The notes: generated by a model from the letters alone, not told the origin. 17,524 nucleotides of DNA from Betaproteobacteria bacterium (GCA_003153335.1 PLYG01000527.1:3747-21270), one strand, 5' to 3'; shown: positions 5,730 to 14,709, counted from the stretch's first letter. Numbers and translations: made by a program.

Positions 5730-6874
5730 AAAACACCGCATTGCTCGCGCACATCCGGCAACTCTGCTGCCTGGGGCTGGGCGGGCGCGCGATCATGCCG
5801 GCGCTGCTCAAGGCCGCGCGCGAACTTGTTCCATCCGATTCGGCAGAGTTCTTCTGGGTCGACGCGTGCGGGGAGATGTCGAACCATTACGCGGAACAGA
5901 TGCTTCCGGCCGACGTGATGCAGTTCTATTTCCGCCGCGTCGACGCCGAAGGTGAGCACCCGTTTTTCGCCTCCTTCAGGACCCGCGCCGCACAACCTGA
6001 TCCCGTGACCACGCTGACGGTGACCGACGCCTTCAAGCGCACCGATCTCTACCGCTCGGTGATGCAGCATCTGGGCGCCGAACACGCGCTCTACTGCGTG
6101 ATCCGGGAGCGCGACCGTCCGCTGGGACAGCTGTCGCTGTATCGGGGCAAGAAGCGCGCGCAGTTTGGCGCTAGCGAGCGCGCTGCGATCGCTGCCATCG
6201 CGGGCTACATCGCCCACGGTCTCGATGATTCGTTCGGCGCCGGCAAGCATACTGCGGTCGATCAAAGCTATCGGGACACCGACCACCAGGCAATGCTTAC
6301 TCTCAAGCGGGATGGGACTTTGCGGCATTGCTCGAGCGCCGCGCGCAGGCTGCTGCAGTACGTAACGCTGGATTCAGTCAATCGCGGCACGCTGGCGCAT
6401 CAGGACGCCGCGATCGGCGGTCTGATGCGCGCGCTTGCGGACCAGTTGACCGCTGTTTTCATGCAACGCGAGGATACTACCGTAACGCCGCCGGCGATGG
6501 TGGTCACCAACCGATGGGGACGTTTTGTTCTGCGCGCGTACTGGCTCACCGATGACGTGCATACTCCCGACGCGCTGATCGGAGTGCAGATCCGGCGACA
6601 GGAGCCCATGATGTTGCGACTCTCGCAAGCGATGCAACGGGTTTCGCTTTCCCCGCAACAAAAGGAAGTGGGGCTGCTTCTGGCGCAAGGAAAATCCAAT
6701 CCGGAAATCGCCGGTGCGCTGGGGGTGTCGCTGAACACCGCCAATTATCATGTCAAGCAGCTCTTCGCCAAGCTGAATACGCACGAACGCACCGAGGTTG
6801 CCCCAAAACTGCTGGGCCTGAGCGATGGAGCGATGCCCAGTCGCGCCAGCCAGCAATCCGGCGCCCGCGGCTAG
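5726..6874 (+). CDS. LuxR-family transcriptional regulator with N-terminal sensor region
   Basis: This 382-aa protein ends in a LuxR-type helix-turn-helix (residues 306-362, VSLSPQQKEVGLLLAQGKSN, then PEIAGALGVSLNTANYHVKQ, then LFAKLNTHERTEV) that binds DNA. Residues about 15-165 look like a GAF-type sensor fold and about 185-290 like a PAS-type fold, both judged by pattern only. There is no response-regulator receiver domain and no clear acyl-homoserine-lactone site, so the ligand is unknown. The start at 5726 is the first ATG in frame but has only a weak ribosome site; a 40-codon ORF overlaps it. It is the first chromosomal gene beyond the element and is convergent with the SDR gene. The last 17 residues are low-complexity. 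Target genes cannot be told from sequence. Confidence 0.88.
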   Translation: MKNTALLAHIRQLCCLGLGGRAIMPALLKAARELVPSDSAEFFWVDACGEMSNHYAEQMLPADVMQFYFRRVDAEGEHPFFASFRTRAAQPDPVTTLTVTDAFKRTDLYRSVMQHLGAEHALYCVIRERDRPLGQLSLYRGKKRAQFGASERAAIAAIAGYIAHGLDDSFGAGKHTAVDQSYRDTDHQAMLTLKRDGTLRHCSSAARRLLQYVTLDSVNRGTLAHQDAAIGGLMRALADQLTAVFMQREDTTVTPPAMVVTNRWGRFVLRAYWLTDDVHTPDALIGVQIRRQEPMMLRLSQAMQRVSLSPQQKEVGLLLAQGKSNPEIAGALGVSLNTANYHVKQLFAKLNTHERTEVAPKLLGLSDGAMPSRASQQSGARG

Positions 6875-6959
6875 GCAGAGCGAATAGTTTGTATTGCAGG
6901 CGCCGGCAAGACCATTCGGGGCCGGCCTTTGTCGCGCTTGCTCTTTGAGCTGACGCGAC

Positions 6960-7739
6960 TCAGGAAACGCGCGGTTTGCGTTTGACGTTGGCGAACGCGC
7001 GGTCGTAGATCCAGCGCGGCAGACACCGCAGCACGCGGCCGACTATCGCCATTTGCCAGGGTACGACCGCGAATTTCCTGCCGGCGGCGATTACCCGCAG
7101 CAGCCGAACGGCGGCGGCGTCGGGTTGCAGCAGGAATGGCATCTTGTAGGGATTTTTCGCAGTCAGCGGCGTGGCAATGTAGCCGGGACATAAGGTGACC
7201 ACCTTGATGCCCTGCGCCTGCTCTTCGACGCGCAGGCTTTCAAGGTAGCTGATCGCCGCCGCCTTGGATGCCGAATAGGCGCCGGAGCCGGGCAGGCCAC
7301 GAAATCCGGCGACGCTCGCAATACCCACCAGCGTGCCGTTGCCGCGGGTGCGCATTGCCGCCAGAAATGGCTGGAACGTATGGACCATTCCCATGACGTT
7401 GGTTTCGAACACAGTGGCGAATGCGGACAGATCTTCCGCGTATTCGGTGAGCGTCCCACGCGACACGCCGGCGTTGGCGATGACAATATCCGGAGGGCCG
7501 AACCGGGTCAGGAATGCGGCGCCGGCGCGCTGGACATCAGCGGGAACACGCACGTCCCCGATGTAGCTCACGACCGTGTGCCCGTATGCGGCCCCGATCT
7601 CCCGCGCCACTTCATCGAGTGCTTCCTGCCGGCGCGCGAACAGGCCAAGGGTCAGAGTGCCCGGCGCTTCGCCGGCGGCATACGCACGGGCCAACGCTAC
7701 CCCGAGCCCACTTGATGCGCCGGTGAGAAATACCTTCAT
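6960..7739 (-). CDS. Short-chain dehydrogenase/reductase (SDR family)
   Basis: This 259-aa classical SDR is a cytoplasmic NAD(P)-dependent oxidoreductase. The nucleotide-binding motif TGASSGLG is at 6-13, NAG at 89-91 and the structural Asn at 114. The catalytic set is S142, Y155 and K159 (YSASK). The basic pair R36-R37 after the second strand favours NADP(H). PGYIATPL at 185-192 follows the usual pattern after the active site. The C-terminal part (about 225-245) is hydrophobic with basic residues, so membrane contact is possible. It lies 41 bases downstream of dsbA on the same strand, an order common in Betaproteobacteria, and is probably the last gene of the argS group. The substrate is unknown. 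Confidence 0.92.
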   Translation of the reverse strand: MKVFLTGASSGLGVALARAYAAGEAPGTLTLGLFARRQEALDEVAREIGAAYGHTVVSYIGDVRVPADVQRAGAAFLTRFGPPDIVIANAGVSRGTLTEYAEDLSAFATVFETNVMGMVHTFQPFLAAMRTRGNGTLVGIASVAGFRGLPGSGAYSASKAAAISYLESLRVEEQAQGIKVVTLCPGYIATPLTAKNPYKMPFLLQPDAAAVRLLRVIAAGRKFAVVPWQMAIVGRVLRCLPRWIYDRAFANVKRKPRVS

Positions 7740-7780
7740 TCGCCATTAACCGGTAAGCGGCGCGGGAGCGCCAGGCGCTG

Positions 7781-8419
7781 TCACTTCCGCTCGGCTCGCG
7801 CCTTGTCGATCAGTTTTTCCAGGATGGGCGGCGTCTCTTCGTGGCTCCTCGGTTGCCCGGTTTCGGTCGTGTACTTTCCGTCGACCACGAAAGCGGGAAC
7901 GCTTTGCACGTTGTAGTTCTGAGTCAGCGTCTTGGCGCGCGCTACCTTGCCATTGACGGCGAACGAGTTGTACATGTCTTCGACCTTTTTGCGATCCAGC
8001 CCCTGGGTGGCCGCCCAGTCGAAAAACACCTTGTCCTGATCCAGGCGAATGTTCTGGCCGTGGATCGCGGTGAAGACGGCGGGAACCAGCCGTTCCTCAT
8101 TGAGAGCCTCGAGCGTGAACCAGATTTTTGAAGTCCCGATCCACGCAGGCGAAAACTGGGCCGGAATGCGCCGGAACTGAACGTCCGCCGGAAGCTTCTT
8201 GACCCATGGCGCGAGGACCGGTTCCATGTCTTTGCAATGCGGGCAGGAAAAGGAGAAAAACTCGATGACTTCGATCTTCTTGCCAGTCTCCACGGGCTGC
8301 GGCTTGTCCAGCCGGCGGTAGTCTTTCCCTTCCTGGATATCGGCTGCGTGCGCCAGCGCGCCCGCCGCAACCAATACGAATGCTGCCGTGCTGCGCGCAA
8401 CCCATTGCATCATGTTCAT
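7781..8419 (-). CDS. dsbA: Thiol:disulfide interchange protein DsbA
   Basis: This periplasmic thiol oxidase forms disulfide bonds in exported proteins. The 212-aa precursor has a signal peptide (MNMMQWVARS..., hydrophobic core TAAFVLVAAGAL) with likely cleavage after AHA at residue 25. The thioredoxin fold carries the DsbA active site CPHC at 59-62 (FFSFSCPHC) and the cis-proline loop SVPAF at 173-177. Several starts are in frame. I chose the ATG at 8419 because GTGGAG lies 6 bases upstream; the ATG at 8425 would have no spacing to that site, and those at 8413 and 8410 too much. It sits between the SPOR gene (119 bases upstream) and the SDR gene. The partner DsbB is not in the window. Confidence 0.95.
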   Translation of the reverse strand: MNMMQWVARSTAAFVLVAAGALAHAADIQEGKDYRRLDKPQPVETGKKIEVIEFFSFSCPHCKDMEPVLAPWVKKLPADVQFRRIPAQFSPAWIGTSKIWFTLEALNEERLVPAVFTAIHGQNIRLDQDKVFFDWAATQGLDRKKVEDMYNSFAVNGKVARAKTLTQNYNVQSVPAFVVDGKYTTETGQPRSHEETPPILEKLIDKARAERK

Positions 8420-8538
8420 GCACATCTCCACTTCGTTTTGTTGAAATTCGGTCGGTTTGCCTGATCGGGTAACCTGTCGCCAGGTCCTGTTGGACAACCG
8501 CGCAGCGCAAAGTTCGGTAACGTCCGGTCAACAGACGG

Positions 8539-9144
8539 TCAGGGGTTTCTGATGACTGCGGTCGCCACGCCACGCTTCAGGAGTTCCGCTTTCACCTGAT
8601 TCATTTCTTCAGCGCTGCCGTAGGGGCCCAGACGGACACGGTTCAACGTCCCCTTGTCGGGCATCGCGACGGTTTGCATCGAGGCCTCAATGCCCATTAA
8701 CGCAAGTTTCGCGCGCTGGTCTTCGGCGTCGGCAGCACTTTGATACGCGCCCGCCTGCAAGAAAAACTTCCCGCCCTTGTCAGCCGGCGGCTCTGCTGCC
8801 GGGACTGCCGGCGCGGACTTGTCGCCGCCATGGCTGGTTGTTGTTTCTTCTTTTTGCGTTTTGCGCTCTTCCGTGCCGGGCAGGATCTTGCTGAAGTCGA
8901 AGCGCGGCCGGTCACCCTGCTTCGCAGCCTCGCGCTCCACGCTCGACAGATGCGGATTGGCCACATCCGATTTCGCCGACTTGCCGTCGAACGGGTTGGG
9001 CGTCTTGTTCAGAACGTAGGCGATCAGCGCGGCCACCGCCAGTCCCAGCACGAAACCGATAATGACGCCCAGCAGCGTCCCACCGCGGGTCCGTCGGGGC
9101 CACGTGCGACGGATCGTGCTCGCGGCGCTTCCGGCCGGACTCAT
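8539..9144 (-). CDS. SPOR-domain membrane protein
   Basis: This 201-aa protein has a short cytoplasmic basic N-terminus (RRTWPRRTR, 12-20), one membrane helix (about 23-45, LLGVIIGFVLGLAVAALIAY), a polar periplasmic linker and a C-terminal SPOR domain (about 125-200, KFFLQAGAYQSAADAEDQRA through VRLGPYGSAEEM). SPOR domains bind denuded septal peptidoglycan, and this layout is shared with FtsN, so a role at the division site is likely. The ATG at 9144 shares a base with the argS stop (TGATG); a GTG at 9147 is an alternative start. Coupling to argS is a conserved betaproteobacterial arrangement. Whether it is the functional FtsN cannot be told from sequence. Confidence 0.92.
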   Translation of the reverse strand: MSPAGSAASTIRRTWPRRTRGGTLLGVIIGFVLGLAVAALIAYVLNKTPNPFDGKSAKSDVANPHLSSVEREAAKQGDRPRFDFSKILPGTEERKTQKEETTTSHGGDKSAPAVPAAEPPADKGGKFFLQAGAYQSAADAEDQRAKLALMGIEASMQTVAMPDKGTLNRVRLGPYGSAEEMNQVKAELLKRGVATAVIRNP

Positions 9145-10799
9145 CACATTTGTTCCGGCGCGGCGACGCCAAGCAGTGCCAGACCGTTCTTCAACACCTG
9201 GCCGGTTGCGGCAACAAGGCTGAGGCGGGCGAGTCGCAAATCCGGATCCTTTACCAGAAAGTGTTCCGCATTATAGTAGCTGTGAAACGCCGCCGCCAAA
9301 TCCTTCAGATAGAAGGGGATGGCATGCGGGGCCAGATCGCGGCTGGCCGCTTCGACCATGACTGGATAATCCGCCAGCAGGCGCAGCAACGCGTTTTCGT
9401 AGGCGCTGGTCAACGGATCGAGCCTCGCCTGCAAGATGGTTGTGCGATCGATTCCGGCCTGCTGGGCCTGGCGCAACACGCTGCAGATCCGCGCATGCGC
9501 ATACTGGACATAGTAGACCGGGTTTTCTTCGGTCTGCACCTTGGCCAGCTCGATGTCGAATGTCAGCTGCGAGTCGGCCTTGCGCATCAGGAAGAAAAAC
9601 CGCACCGCATCGCGGCCGACTTCGTCGATCAGGTCCCGCACGGTCACGTAACTGCCCGCGCGCTTGCTGATCTTGACTTCTTCGCCACCGCGCATCACGG
9701 TGACCATCTGATGCAGCAGGTAATCCGGGAATCCGTCGGGGATACCGATGGCCAGCGCCCGCAACCCCGCTCGCACGCGGGTAACCGTCGAGTGGTGATC
9801 GGCGCCCTGGACATTGATGACGCGCTCGAACCCGCGGGCCCATTTCGTGACGTGGTACGCGACATCGGGAACGAAGTATGTGAAGGCGCCATCGGATTTT
9901 TTCATCACCCGATCCTTGTCGTCGCCGTAGCCGGTGGTTTTCAGCCACAGCGCGCCGTCCTGCTCGTAGGTTTGGCCGGACTTGACCAGAGCTTCGACCG
10001 TCCGCTCTACATGACCTTCGGTGTACAGCGACGACTCAAGGTAATAGTTGTCGAACCGGACTCCGAAAGCGGCCAGATCGCGATCCTGTTCCCGCCGCAG
10101 CGCCGCTACCGCAGATACGCGCACAGCTTCGGCATTTTCGCCTTGCGGATCCTCCGGATGCGTCGCGATGTAGTCGCGCGCGAGTTCGCGGACATATTCG
10201 CCGTGGTAGGCCGCATTGGGAAACGGCGCATCCGGGTCGCGCAACTGGCGTATGCGCGCCTGTACCGATCGGGTCAGGTTGTTGATCTGCTCCCCGGTGT
10301 CGTTGTAGTAAAACTCGCGGTACACGTCCCACCCTTGAGCGGCGAGCACATTGGCCAGCGCATCGCCGAGCGCGGCCTGGCGGCCGTGGCCGACATGCAG
10401 CGGCCCCGTTGGATTCGCCGACACGAATTCGATCATGACGCGGCGTTTGTGGCCGGCGGTGCTGGTCCCGAACAGTGCACCTCGCGCATGGATTTCGCGT
10501 ACCACTGCCTGCCTCGCAACCGGGGTCAGGCGAATGTTGATGAATCCGGCGCCCGCGATTTCGGTGGATTCGACCCAGGGCGAGGGCTTGAGCGCGGCGA
10601 CGATGCGGGTCGCGACCTCGCGCGGGTTGGCGCGCAATGGCTTGGCAAGCTGCAACGCGACAGTTGTCGCATAGTCGCCGTGCTGGGCCTGCTTCGGGCG
10701 TTCCAGCCCGATGGCCGGCACGGCGCCGGGTGCAGCCTGCGCAATTGCCGCAGACAGCCAGTCCTGGAGTTCGGATCGAAGATCGAAGGGAGCGTTCAC
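9144..10799 (-). CDS. argS: Arginyl-tRNA synthetase
   Basis: This class I synthetase charges tRNA-Arg in the cytoplasm. From the chosen GTG start the protein is 551 aa, normal for the family. The N-terminal Add-1 domain (about 1-110) is followed by the catalytic core with the HIGH-type motif HVGH (135-138, in PTGPLHVGHGRQ) and the KMSKS-type motif KISKR (376-380). The anticodon-binding DALR domain covers about 430-551. The frame is open upstream to 10991, but there it overlaps the 3' end of priA. The GTG at 10799 gives the expected N-terminus (MNAPFDLRSELQDWL) and lies about 20 bases after a TATAAT box. No clear Shine-Dalgarno sequence is visible. It heads the argS-SPOR-dsbA-SDR series. Confidence 0.95.
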   Translation of the reverse strand: MNAPFDLRSELQDWLSAAIAQAAPGAVPAIGLERPKQAQHGDYATTVALQLAKPLRANPREVATRIVAALKPSPWVESTEIAGAGFINIRLTPVARQAVVREIHARGALFGTSTAGHKRRVMIEFVSANPTGPLHVGHGRQAALGDALANVLAAQGWDVYREFYYNDTGEQINNLTRSVQARIRQLRDPDAPFPNAAYHGEYVRELARDYIATHPEDPQGENAEAVRVSAVAALRREQDRDLAAFGVRFDNYYLESSLYTEGHVERTVEALVKSGQTYEQDGALWLKTTGYGDDKDRVMKKSDGAFTYFVPDVAYHVTKWARGFERVINVQGADHHSTVTRVRAGLRALAIGIPDGFPDYLLHQMVTVMRGGEEVKISKRAGSYVTVRDLIDEVGRDAVRFFFLMRKADSQLTFDIELAKVQTEENPVYYVQYAHARICSVLRQAQQAGIDRTTILQARLDPLTSAYENALLRLLADYPVMVEAASRDLAPHAIPFYLKDLAAAFHSYYNAEHFLVKDPDLRLARLSLVAATGQVLKNGLALLGVAAPEQM

Positions 10800-10826
10800 G
10801 TTGGGCGAAAACCGGAAGGGGCTGTG

Positions 10827-10832
10827 ATTATA
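10827..10832 (-). promoter_or_regulatory. Candidate argS promoter -10 box
   Basis: A perfect TATAAT on the minus strand lies 27-33 bases before the argS GTG, giving a leader of about 20 bases. No good -35 hexamer is found at 16-18 bases spacing. The 113-base gap after priA would otherwise be unexplained. The CACCG triplet repeat near 10865-10879 is also in this gap. Confidence 0.4.
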
Positions 10833-10912
10833 CCGGGTGGCATTCCTGCGCATCGCAGCCGCGGCACCGCACCGCACCGCACGCGGAGCGTGGCCCTCTG
10901 GCACTGCGCCCG

Positions 10913-13102
10913 TCAATCGAGTTCCTGCGGATCGACGTCGATGCCCCAGCGGACGTTGCGCGGCGCATGGTCTGTCAACCATGCGCGCCACGTGCCAAGA
11001 AATCCTTGTAGCGGCTTCATGGTGGCGGACTGCACGAGAATGTGAGCGCGCTCAAAACCGGCGCGGCGCGCCATCCGCGCGGCGACTGCCGGAAAGATCC
11101 GCACCCCTGCGAACCCGGCTGCGAACACCTGCCCCTGGATGTGAGCGGCGGCGAGAAAGCGTTCGATGGCGGTCCGCCGCGAAGCTTCGGCGCGCAACAA
11201 CGCCAGTCGCGAATACGGCGGCAACTCGAGTTGGCGGCGTTCTGCGAGCACGGCTTCCGCGTGGGCATGGTAATCGTGTCGCAGCAGCGATTGATAGAGC
11301 GGATGCGCGGGGAAATCGGTCTGGATGATTACCTCGCCTGGCAGGTCAGCGCGCCCGGCGCGGCCCGCCACCTGGGTGAGCTGGGCAAACAGGCGTTCGG
11401 TGGCGCGAAAATCCGCGCTGTACAGCGCATTGTCAGCGCCCAGCACACCGACCAGGGTCAGGCCCGGGAAGTCATGGCCCTTCACCATCATCTGGGTGCC
11501 TACCAGGATGTCGAGTTCCCGTCCGAGAATTGCGCCCAGCAACGCGATCCACGAGCCTTTCCGGCGCGTGGAATCGGCATCGATCCTGGCGATACGGGCC
11601 GTGGGGAAGAGCTCCTTCAAGACGGCCTCCAGACGCTGGGTACCGAACCCGAGCGGCAACAGGTCCTGGTTGCCGCACATAGGACATGCCCTGGCAATGG
11701 GCTCTTCGTACCCGCAGTGATGGCAACGCAGGCACTTTTCTTCGAGGTGCACGACGAGGCGCGCGCTGCAGCGCTGACAGTGCGCGGCCCACGCGCAGGC
11801 TACGCACAGCAGCGATGGCGCATAACCCCGCCGGTTGATGAACAGCAATGACTGTTCGCCGCGCGCAAGGCGCGCCTCGATTGCGGCGCGCAATGCCGCG
11901 GCAATTCCGCCCATTGTCTGCTTGTCACGCTGCGGCACCAGCCGTATCGAGGGGGGCGCGCCGGCGATTGCGCGATCATGCAAAGATAGAAGTCGATAGC
12001 GTCCGCCGCGTGCCTGCCACAGCGTCTCCAGCGCGGGCGTGGCGCTGCCCAGGACGACCGGAGCGTTGCGCAGACGGGCCCGATACACAGCCAGGTCGCG
12101 CGCTACGTAGCGCAAGCCATCCTGTTGCTTGTACGACAGGTCGTGTTCTTCGTCGACGACGATGAGCCCGAGACGGGGGAGGGGGGCGAATACCGCCAGA
12201 CGCGTACCGAGCACGAATTGCGCGGTGCCCTCGGCAGCCTCGCGCCACGCAACAAGGCGCTGCGTATCGGGAAGATTGCTGTGCAGTTGGACGATGCGCG
12301 CGAACGGCAGGGCGCGGCGGATGCGATCGGCCAGTTGCGGCGTCAGATTGATTTCCGGCACCAGCATCAATACTTGTTGCCCGTCCGCAATCACTGCCGC
12401 GGCGGCACTCAGGTAGACCTCGGTCTTGCCGCTTGCCGTCACGCCGTGAAGCAGGAATGGCTGGAACGTGCCGGCTGCCGCAACAATGGCCTGTACTGCA
12501 GCCCTCTGGCCGGTATTCAGCTCGGGGAGGATGACCGTGCCGTCCCGCTTCGTATCCGCGGCTGCCGGCACGGATTCGATCCACCCGCACCCCAGCCATC
12601 GGCCCAACAGCGCGCGAGCCGAAGGTGCGCCAGCCAACAATTCGGCGCGCGGCACGCTCGGCCTTCCTTGCAACGCCGCCGCGAGTTCGATTTGGCGACG
12701 CGCGCCCGCCGGCAGGCCGCGGATTCCTGCGATTCCCGCTTCCGTCAGGCGATAGGCTGACGGCTGTTCCACTCGACTTAGTGCGCTCTGGCGGCCGCGC
12801 GGCGGGACCGCATGGGCAAGCGTGAGTCCGAGCGGGTATTGATAGTAGTCCGCCGCAAAGCGGGCCAGGGTGAGGACATCGGGCGGGACCCGCGGCACAT
12901 CATCGGCATAGCCTTCGATGGCAAGCAGGGTTTCGCGCGGAACTGCGGATTCCCCGGGCGTGGCCACAACCACTCCAAGGAGTCTTCTCGGCCCCAGCCG
13001 AACGCGGACGCAGCGTCCCAGACTTTCGGCGCCCGCATCGGGCGACAGATAGTCGAATTCGCGGTACACGGGCACTGGCAACGCGACGCGAAGGAGCTTC
13101 AT
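10913..13102 (-). CDS. priA: Primosomal protein N' (PriA helicase)
   Basis: PriA restarts stalled replication forks by loading the replicative helicase. The 729-aa protein is full length. The N-terminal 3'-end-binding domain (MKLLRVALPVPVYREFDYLS) is followed by the helicase core with Walker A GVTASGKT (220-227, Ala for the usual Gly), DEEHD (317-321) and motif III GSATP (352-356). The zinc-binding insertion has cysteine pairs 433/436, 442/445, 460/463 and 473/476, with one extra Cys at 457. Helicase motifs V and VI include VGTQMMVKGHDFPG (534-547) and QVAGRAGR (577-584). It starts at ATG 13102 with a weak ribosome site. It lies downstream of hemE on the same strand, separated by 530 bases. 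Confidence 0.96.
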   Translation of the reverse strand: MKLLRVALPVPVYREFDYLSPDAGAESLGRCVRVRLGPRRLLGVVVATPGESAVPRETLLAIEGYADDVPRVPPDVLTLARFAADYYQYPLGLTLAHAVPPRGRQSALSRVEQPSAYRLTEAGIAGIRGLPAGARRQIELAAALQGRPSVPRAELLAGAPSARALLGRWLGCGWIESVPAAADTKRDGTVILPELNTGQRAAVQAIVAAAGTFQPFLLHGVTASGKTEVYLSAAAAVIADGQQVLMLVPEINLTPQLADRIRRALPFARIVQLHSNLPDTQRLVAWREAAEGTAQFVLGTRLAVFAPLPRLGLIVVDEEHDLSYKQQDGLRYVARDLAVYRARLRNAPVVLGSATPALETLWQARGGRYRLLSLHDRAIAGAPPSIRLVPQRDKQTMGGIAAALRAAIEARLARGEQSLLFINRRGYAPSLLCVACAWAAHCQRCSARLVVHLEEKCLRCHHCGYEEPIARACPMCGNQDLLPLGFGTQRLEAVLKELFPTARIARIDADSTRRKGSWIALLGAILGRELDILVGTQMMVKGHDFPGLTLVGVLGADNALYSADFRATERLFAQLTQVAGRAGRADLPGEVIIQTDFPAHPLYQSLLRHDYHAHAEAVLAERRQLELPPYSRLALLRAEASRRTAIERFLAAAHIQGQVFAAGFAGVRIFPAVAARMARRAGFERAHILVQSATMKPLQGFLGTWRAWLTDHAPRNVRWGIDVDPQELD

Positions 13103-13393
13103 GAATTAGAGTGATGGCGCCGGTTCGGCGGATGAATATTGGTGACGGTGCGCCGCCGGGCGGAGCAGCTTGCCAGGCATCCGCGCCATCAAGCCGGGAT
13201 ACGCGTCGTTGTCCTATTCCCGGTCATGCCGCAATCCGGCGCCGAACGCCGGGGCAATCGTGACAGCATCATTTTCGTCAATCCCGACCGAGACTGGACG
13301 GGTTGGCAGATTGCGCCGGAAATTGAGATGATTCCTCAATGTCTGCGTCAAGCCCCTTAATTTTCATCGTTTTTTCCGGAAATCCCTCTATCC

Positions 13394-13402
13394 TGTGGAT
13401 AA
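13394..13402 (-). promoter_or_regulatory. Perfect DnaA box (TTATCCACA)
   Basis: The 9-mer TTATCCACA on the minus strand is the high-affinity DnaA consensus. It lies in an AT-rich segment of the priA-hemE gap. A similar site in the same orientation is 181 bases away. Binding by DnaA is inferred from the consensus only. Confidence 0.45.
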
Positions 13403-13574
13403 GAGTGTGGGTTAATGCTTGGCAAGCCGCATCCAGACGCCGTTTGCACGCAATTCACGCGTCGACAGTGGCCTCCTGTGCGGGGGTATTTTTGATTCAA
13501 AAACAATGCGTTGCACGGAGGAATCTGGAGTTCCGGGCAGGCAGCCGGCAATTTGTGTGCGCTGGGCCACACAG

Positions 13575-13583
13575 TGTGCATAA
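13575..13583 (-). promoter_or_regulatory. DnaA box-like 9-mer (TTATGCACA)
   Basis: TTATGCACA on the minus strand fits the relaxed DnaA consensus TTATNCACA. It is in the same orientation as the perfect box at 13394-13402 and 50 bases from the hemE stop. It is weaker evidence than the perfect box. Confidence 0.35.
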
Positions 13584-13632
13584 CTGGCGCGGGAGAGCAC
13601 GATTTTCGCAGATGTCAAGCCCAATTTTCGGG

Positions 13633-14709
13633 TCATGATATCGGGGCCAATGCGTTCTTCCGTGCCGAGCACTCGCGGACTTTGTCAACGAGAATCCGCA
13701 CATGTTCGGGTGGCGTTTGCTGCCAGATTCCATGCCCCAGATTGAAGACGTGTCCCGGGTGCGGCCCGTAAGCCGCGACGATGCGCGCGGCTTCCGCCGC
13801 GATCGCTTCAGGCGTGCTCATCAGGATGGCCGGATCGAAATTTCCCTGCAAGGCCACGTGGTGGCCTACGCGTTCGCGCGCCGCGCCGATGTCAGTCGTC
13901 CAGTCGAGTCCGACCGCATCGCATCCGCAACCGGCAATGCTTTCCAGCCATTGCCCGCCGCCTTTGGTAAATACAATCCGCGGCACCTTTCTCCCATCAT
14001 GCTCGCGGATCAATCCAGGCATGATCCGGGCCATGTAGTCGAGGGAGAACGTCCGGTACGCGGCGTCCGACAACAAGCCTCCCCATGTATCGAACACCAT
14101 GACCGCCTGCGCTCCCGAGCGAATCTGTTCGTTCAGATAGTCGGTCACGGCGCGGGCAGTGACGGCAAGCAGGTGATGCATCAAGTCGGGTCGGGAATAG
14201 AGCAGCTTCTTGGCCGTGGCAAACGAGTCGCTGCCCTGGCCTTCGATCATGTAGCAGGACAGCGTAAAGGGGCTCCCCGAGAACCCGATCAGCGGCACGG
14301 AACCGGCCAGGGCACGGCGGATCTGCGCCACGGCGTCGAATACGTAGCGCAGCTTTGACATGTCCGGCACGACAACGGATGCGATTGCGGCCTCGTCGCG
14401 CAACGGATGCCGGAAGCGCGGGCCCTCGCCGTCGGCGAAATACAGGCCCAGGCCCATCGCGTCGGGAACGGTCAGAATGTCCGAGAACAGGATTGCCGCA
14501 TCCAGTGCAAAACGTTGCAGTGGCTGCAGCGTGACTTCAGTGGCGAGGTCGGGGCTGTGCGCCAGTGCGAGAAAACTTCCGGCGCGCTGGCGGGTGGCCG
14601 TGTATTCGGGCAAGTAGCGCCCAGCCTGCCGCATCAGCCAGATGGGCGTGTACGGGGTAGACTGACGCGCCAGCGCGCGAAGGAATGTATCGTTTTGCAG
14701 TTCCGACAT
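13633..14709 (-). CDS. hemE: Uroporphyrinogen decarboxylase
   Basis: HemE decarboxylates uroporphyrinogen III to coproporphyrinogen III in heme synthesis, in the cytoplasm. The 358-aa protein has signature 1 (PIWLMRQAGRYLPEY, 22-36), the catalytic Asp in FSDIL (D77), signature 2 (GFSGSPFTLSCYMIEG, 142-157) and the C-terminal FNLGHGI with His326. The frame is open upstream to 15027, but the family N-terminus begins at MSELQNDTFLRAL, so I use the ATG at 14709, although its ribosome site is weak. An extended -10 element lies about 30 bases upstream. It is transcribed divergently from the CdsA-like gene and towards priA. Confidence 0.96.
   Translation of the reverse strand: MSELQNDTFLRALARQSTPYTPIWLMRQAGRYLPEYTATRQRAGSFLALAHSPDLATEVTLQPLQRFALDAAILFSDILTVPDAMGLGLYFADGEGPRFRHPLRDEAAIASVVVPDMSKLRYVFDAVAQIRRALAGSVPLIGFSGSPFTLSCYMIEGQGSDSFATAKKLLYSRPDLMHHLLAVTARAVTDYLNEQIRSGAQAVMVFDTWGGLLSDAAYRTFSLDYMARIMPGLIREHDGRKVPRIVFTKGGGQWLESIAGCGCDAVGLDWTTDIGAARERVGHHVALQGNFDPAILMSTPEAIAAEAARIVAAYGPHPGHVFNLGHGIWQQTPPEHVRILVDKVRECSARKNALAPIS

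Larger units (their letters stand above)
13103..13632. other. 530-base priA-hemE intergenic region
   Basis: No convincing gene is seen. The priA-proximal part is GC-rich and featureless apart from a TTG-started 73-codon plus-strand frame that I reject. The middle (about 13320-13420) is AT-rich and holds a 6-bp inverted repeat (ATTGAG 13322-13327, CTCAAT 13335-13340) and the first DnaA-like box. Next come a 15-bp palindrome (TTTTTGA-T-TCAAAAA, 13489-13503), a 6-bp hairpin of TGTGTG/CACACA (about 13555-13573), and the second DnaA-like box near the hemE stop. It should contain the priA promoter and the hemE terminator, but I cannot place either with confidence. Confidence 0.5.

Noticed and set aside
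5558..6328. 256-codon minus-strand frame opposite the LuxR-type gene
   Set aside because: It is a shadow of a gene with a clear LuxR helix-turn-helix; the translation is Arg/His/Ala-rich without a motif.
10864..10880. CACCG repeats after argS promoter region as a CRISPR-like or functional repeat
   Set aside because: There are only three short units without spacers, in GC-rich DNA; chance is sufficient.
10800..10991. N-terminal extension of argS to 10991
   Set aside because: It would overlap the priA 3' end and add residues absent from the family. A TATAAT box lies within it.
9150..11045. 631-codon plus-strand open frame opposite argS
   Set aside because: It is antisense to argS, which has all family motifs. 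Long antisense frames are common in GC-rich coding DNA, and the translation has no recognisable domain.
13139..13360. 73-codon plus-strand frame in the priA-hemE gap
   Set aside because: It has a TTG start, no ribosome site, an Arg-rich composition and no family resemblance.
13555..13573. TGTGTG/CACACA hairpin as the hemE terminator
   Set aside because: The stem is only 6 bp and is not followed by a T-run on the minus strand.
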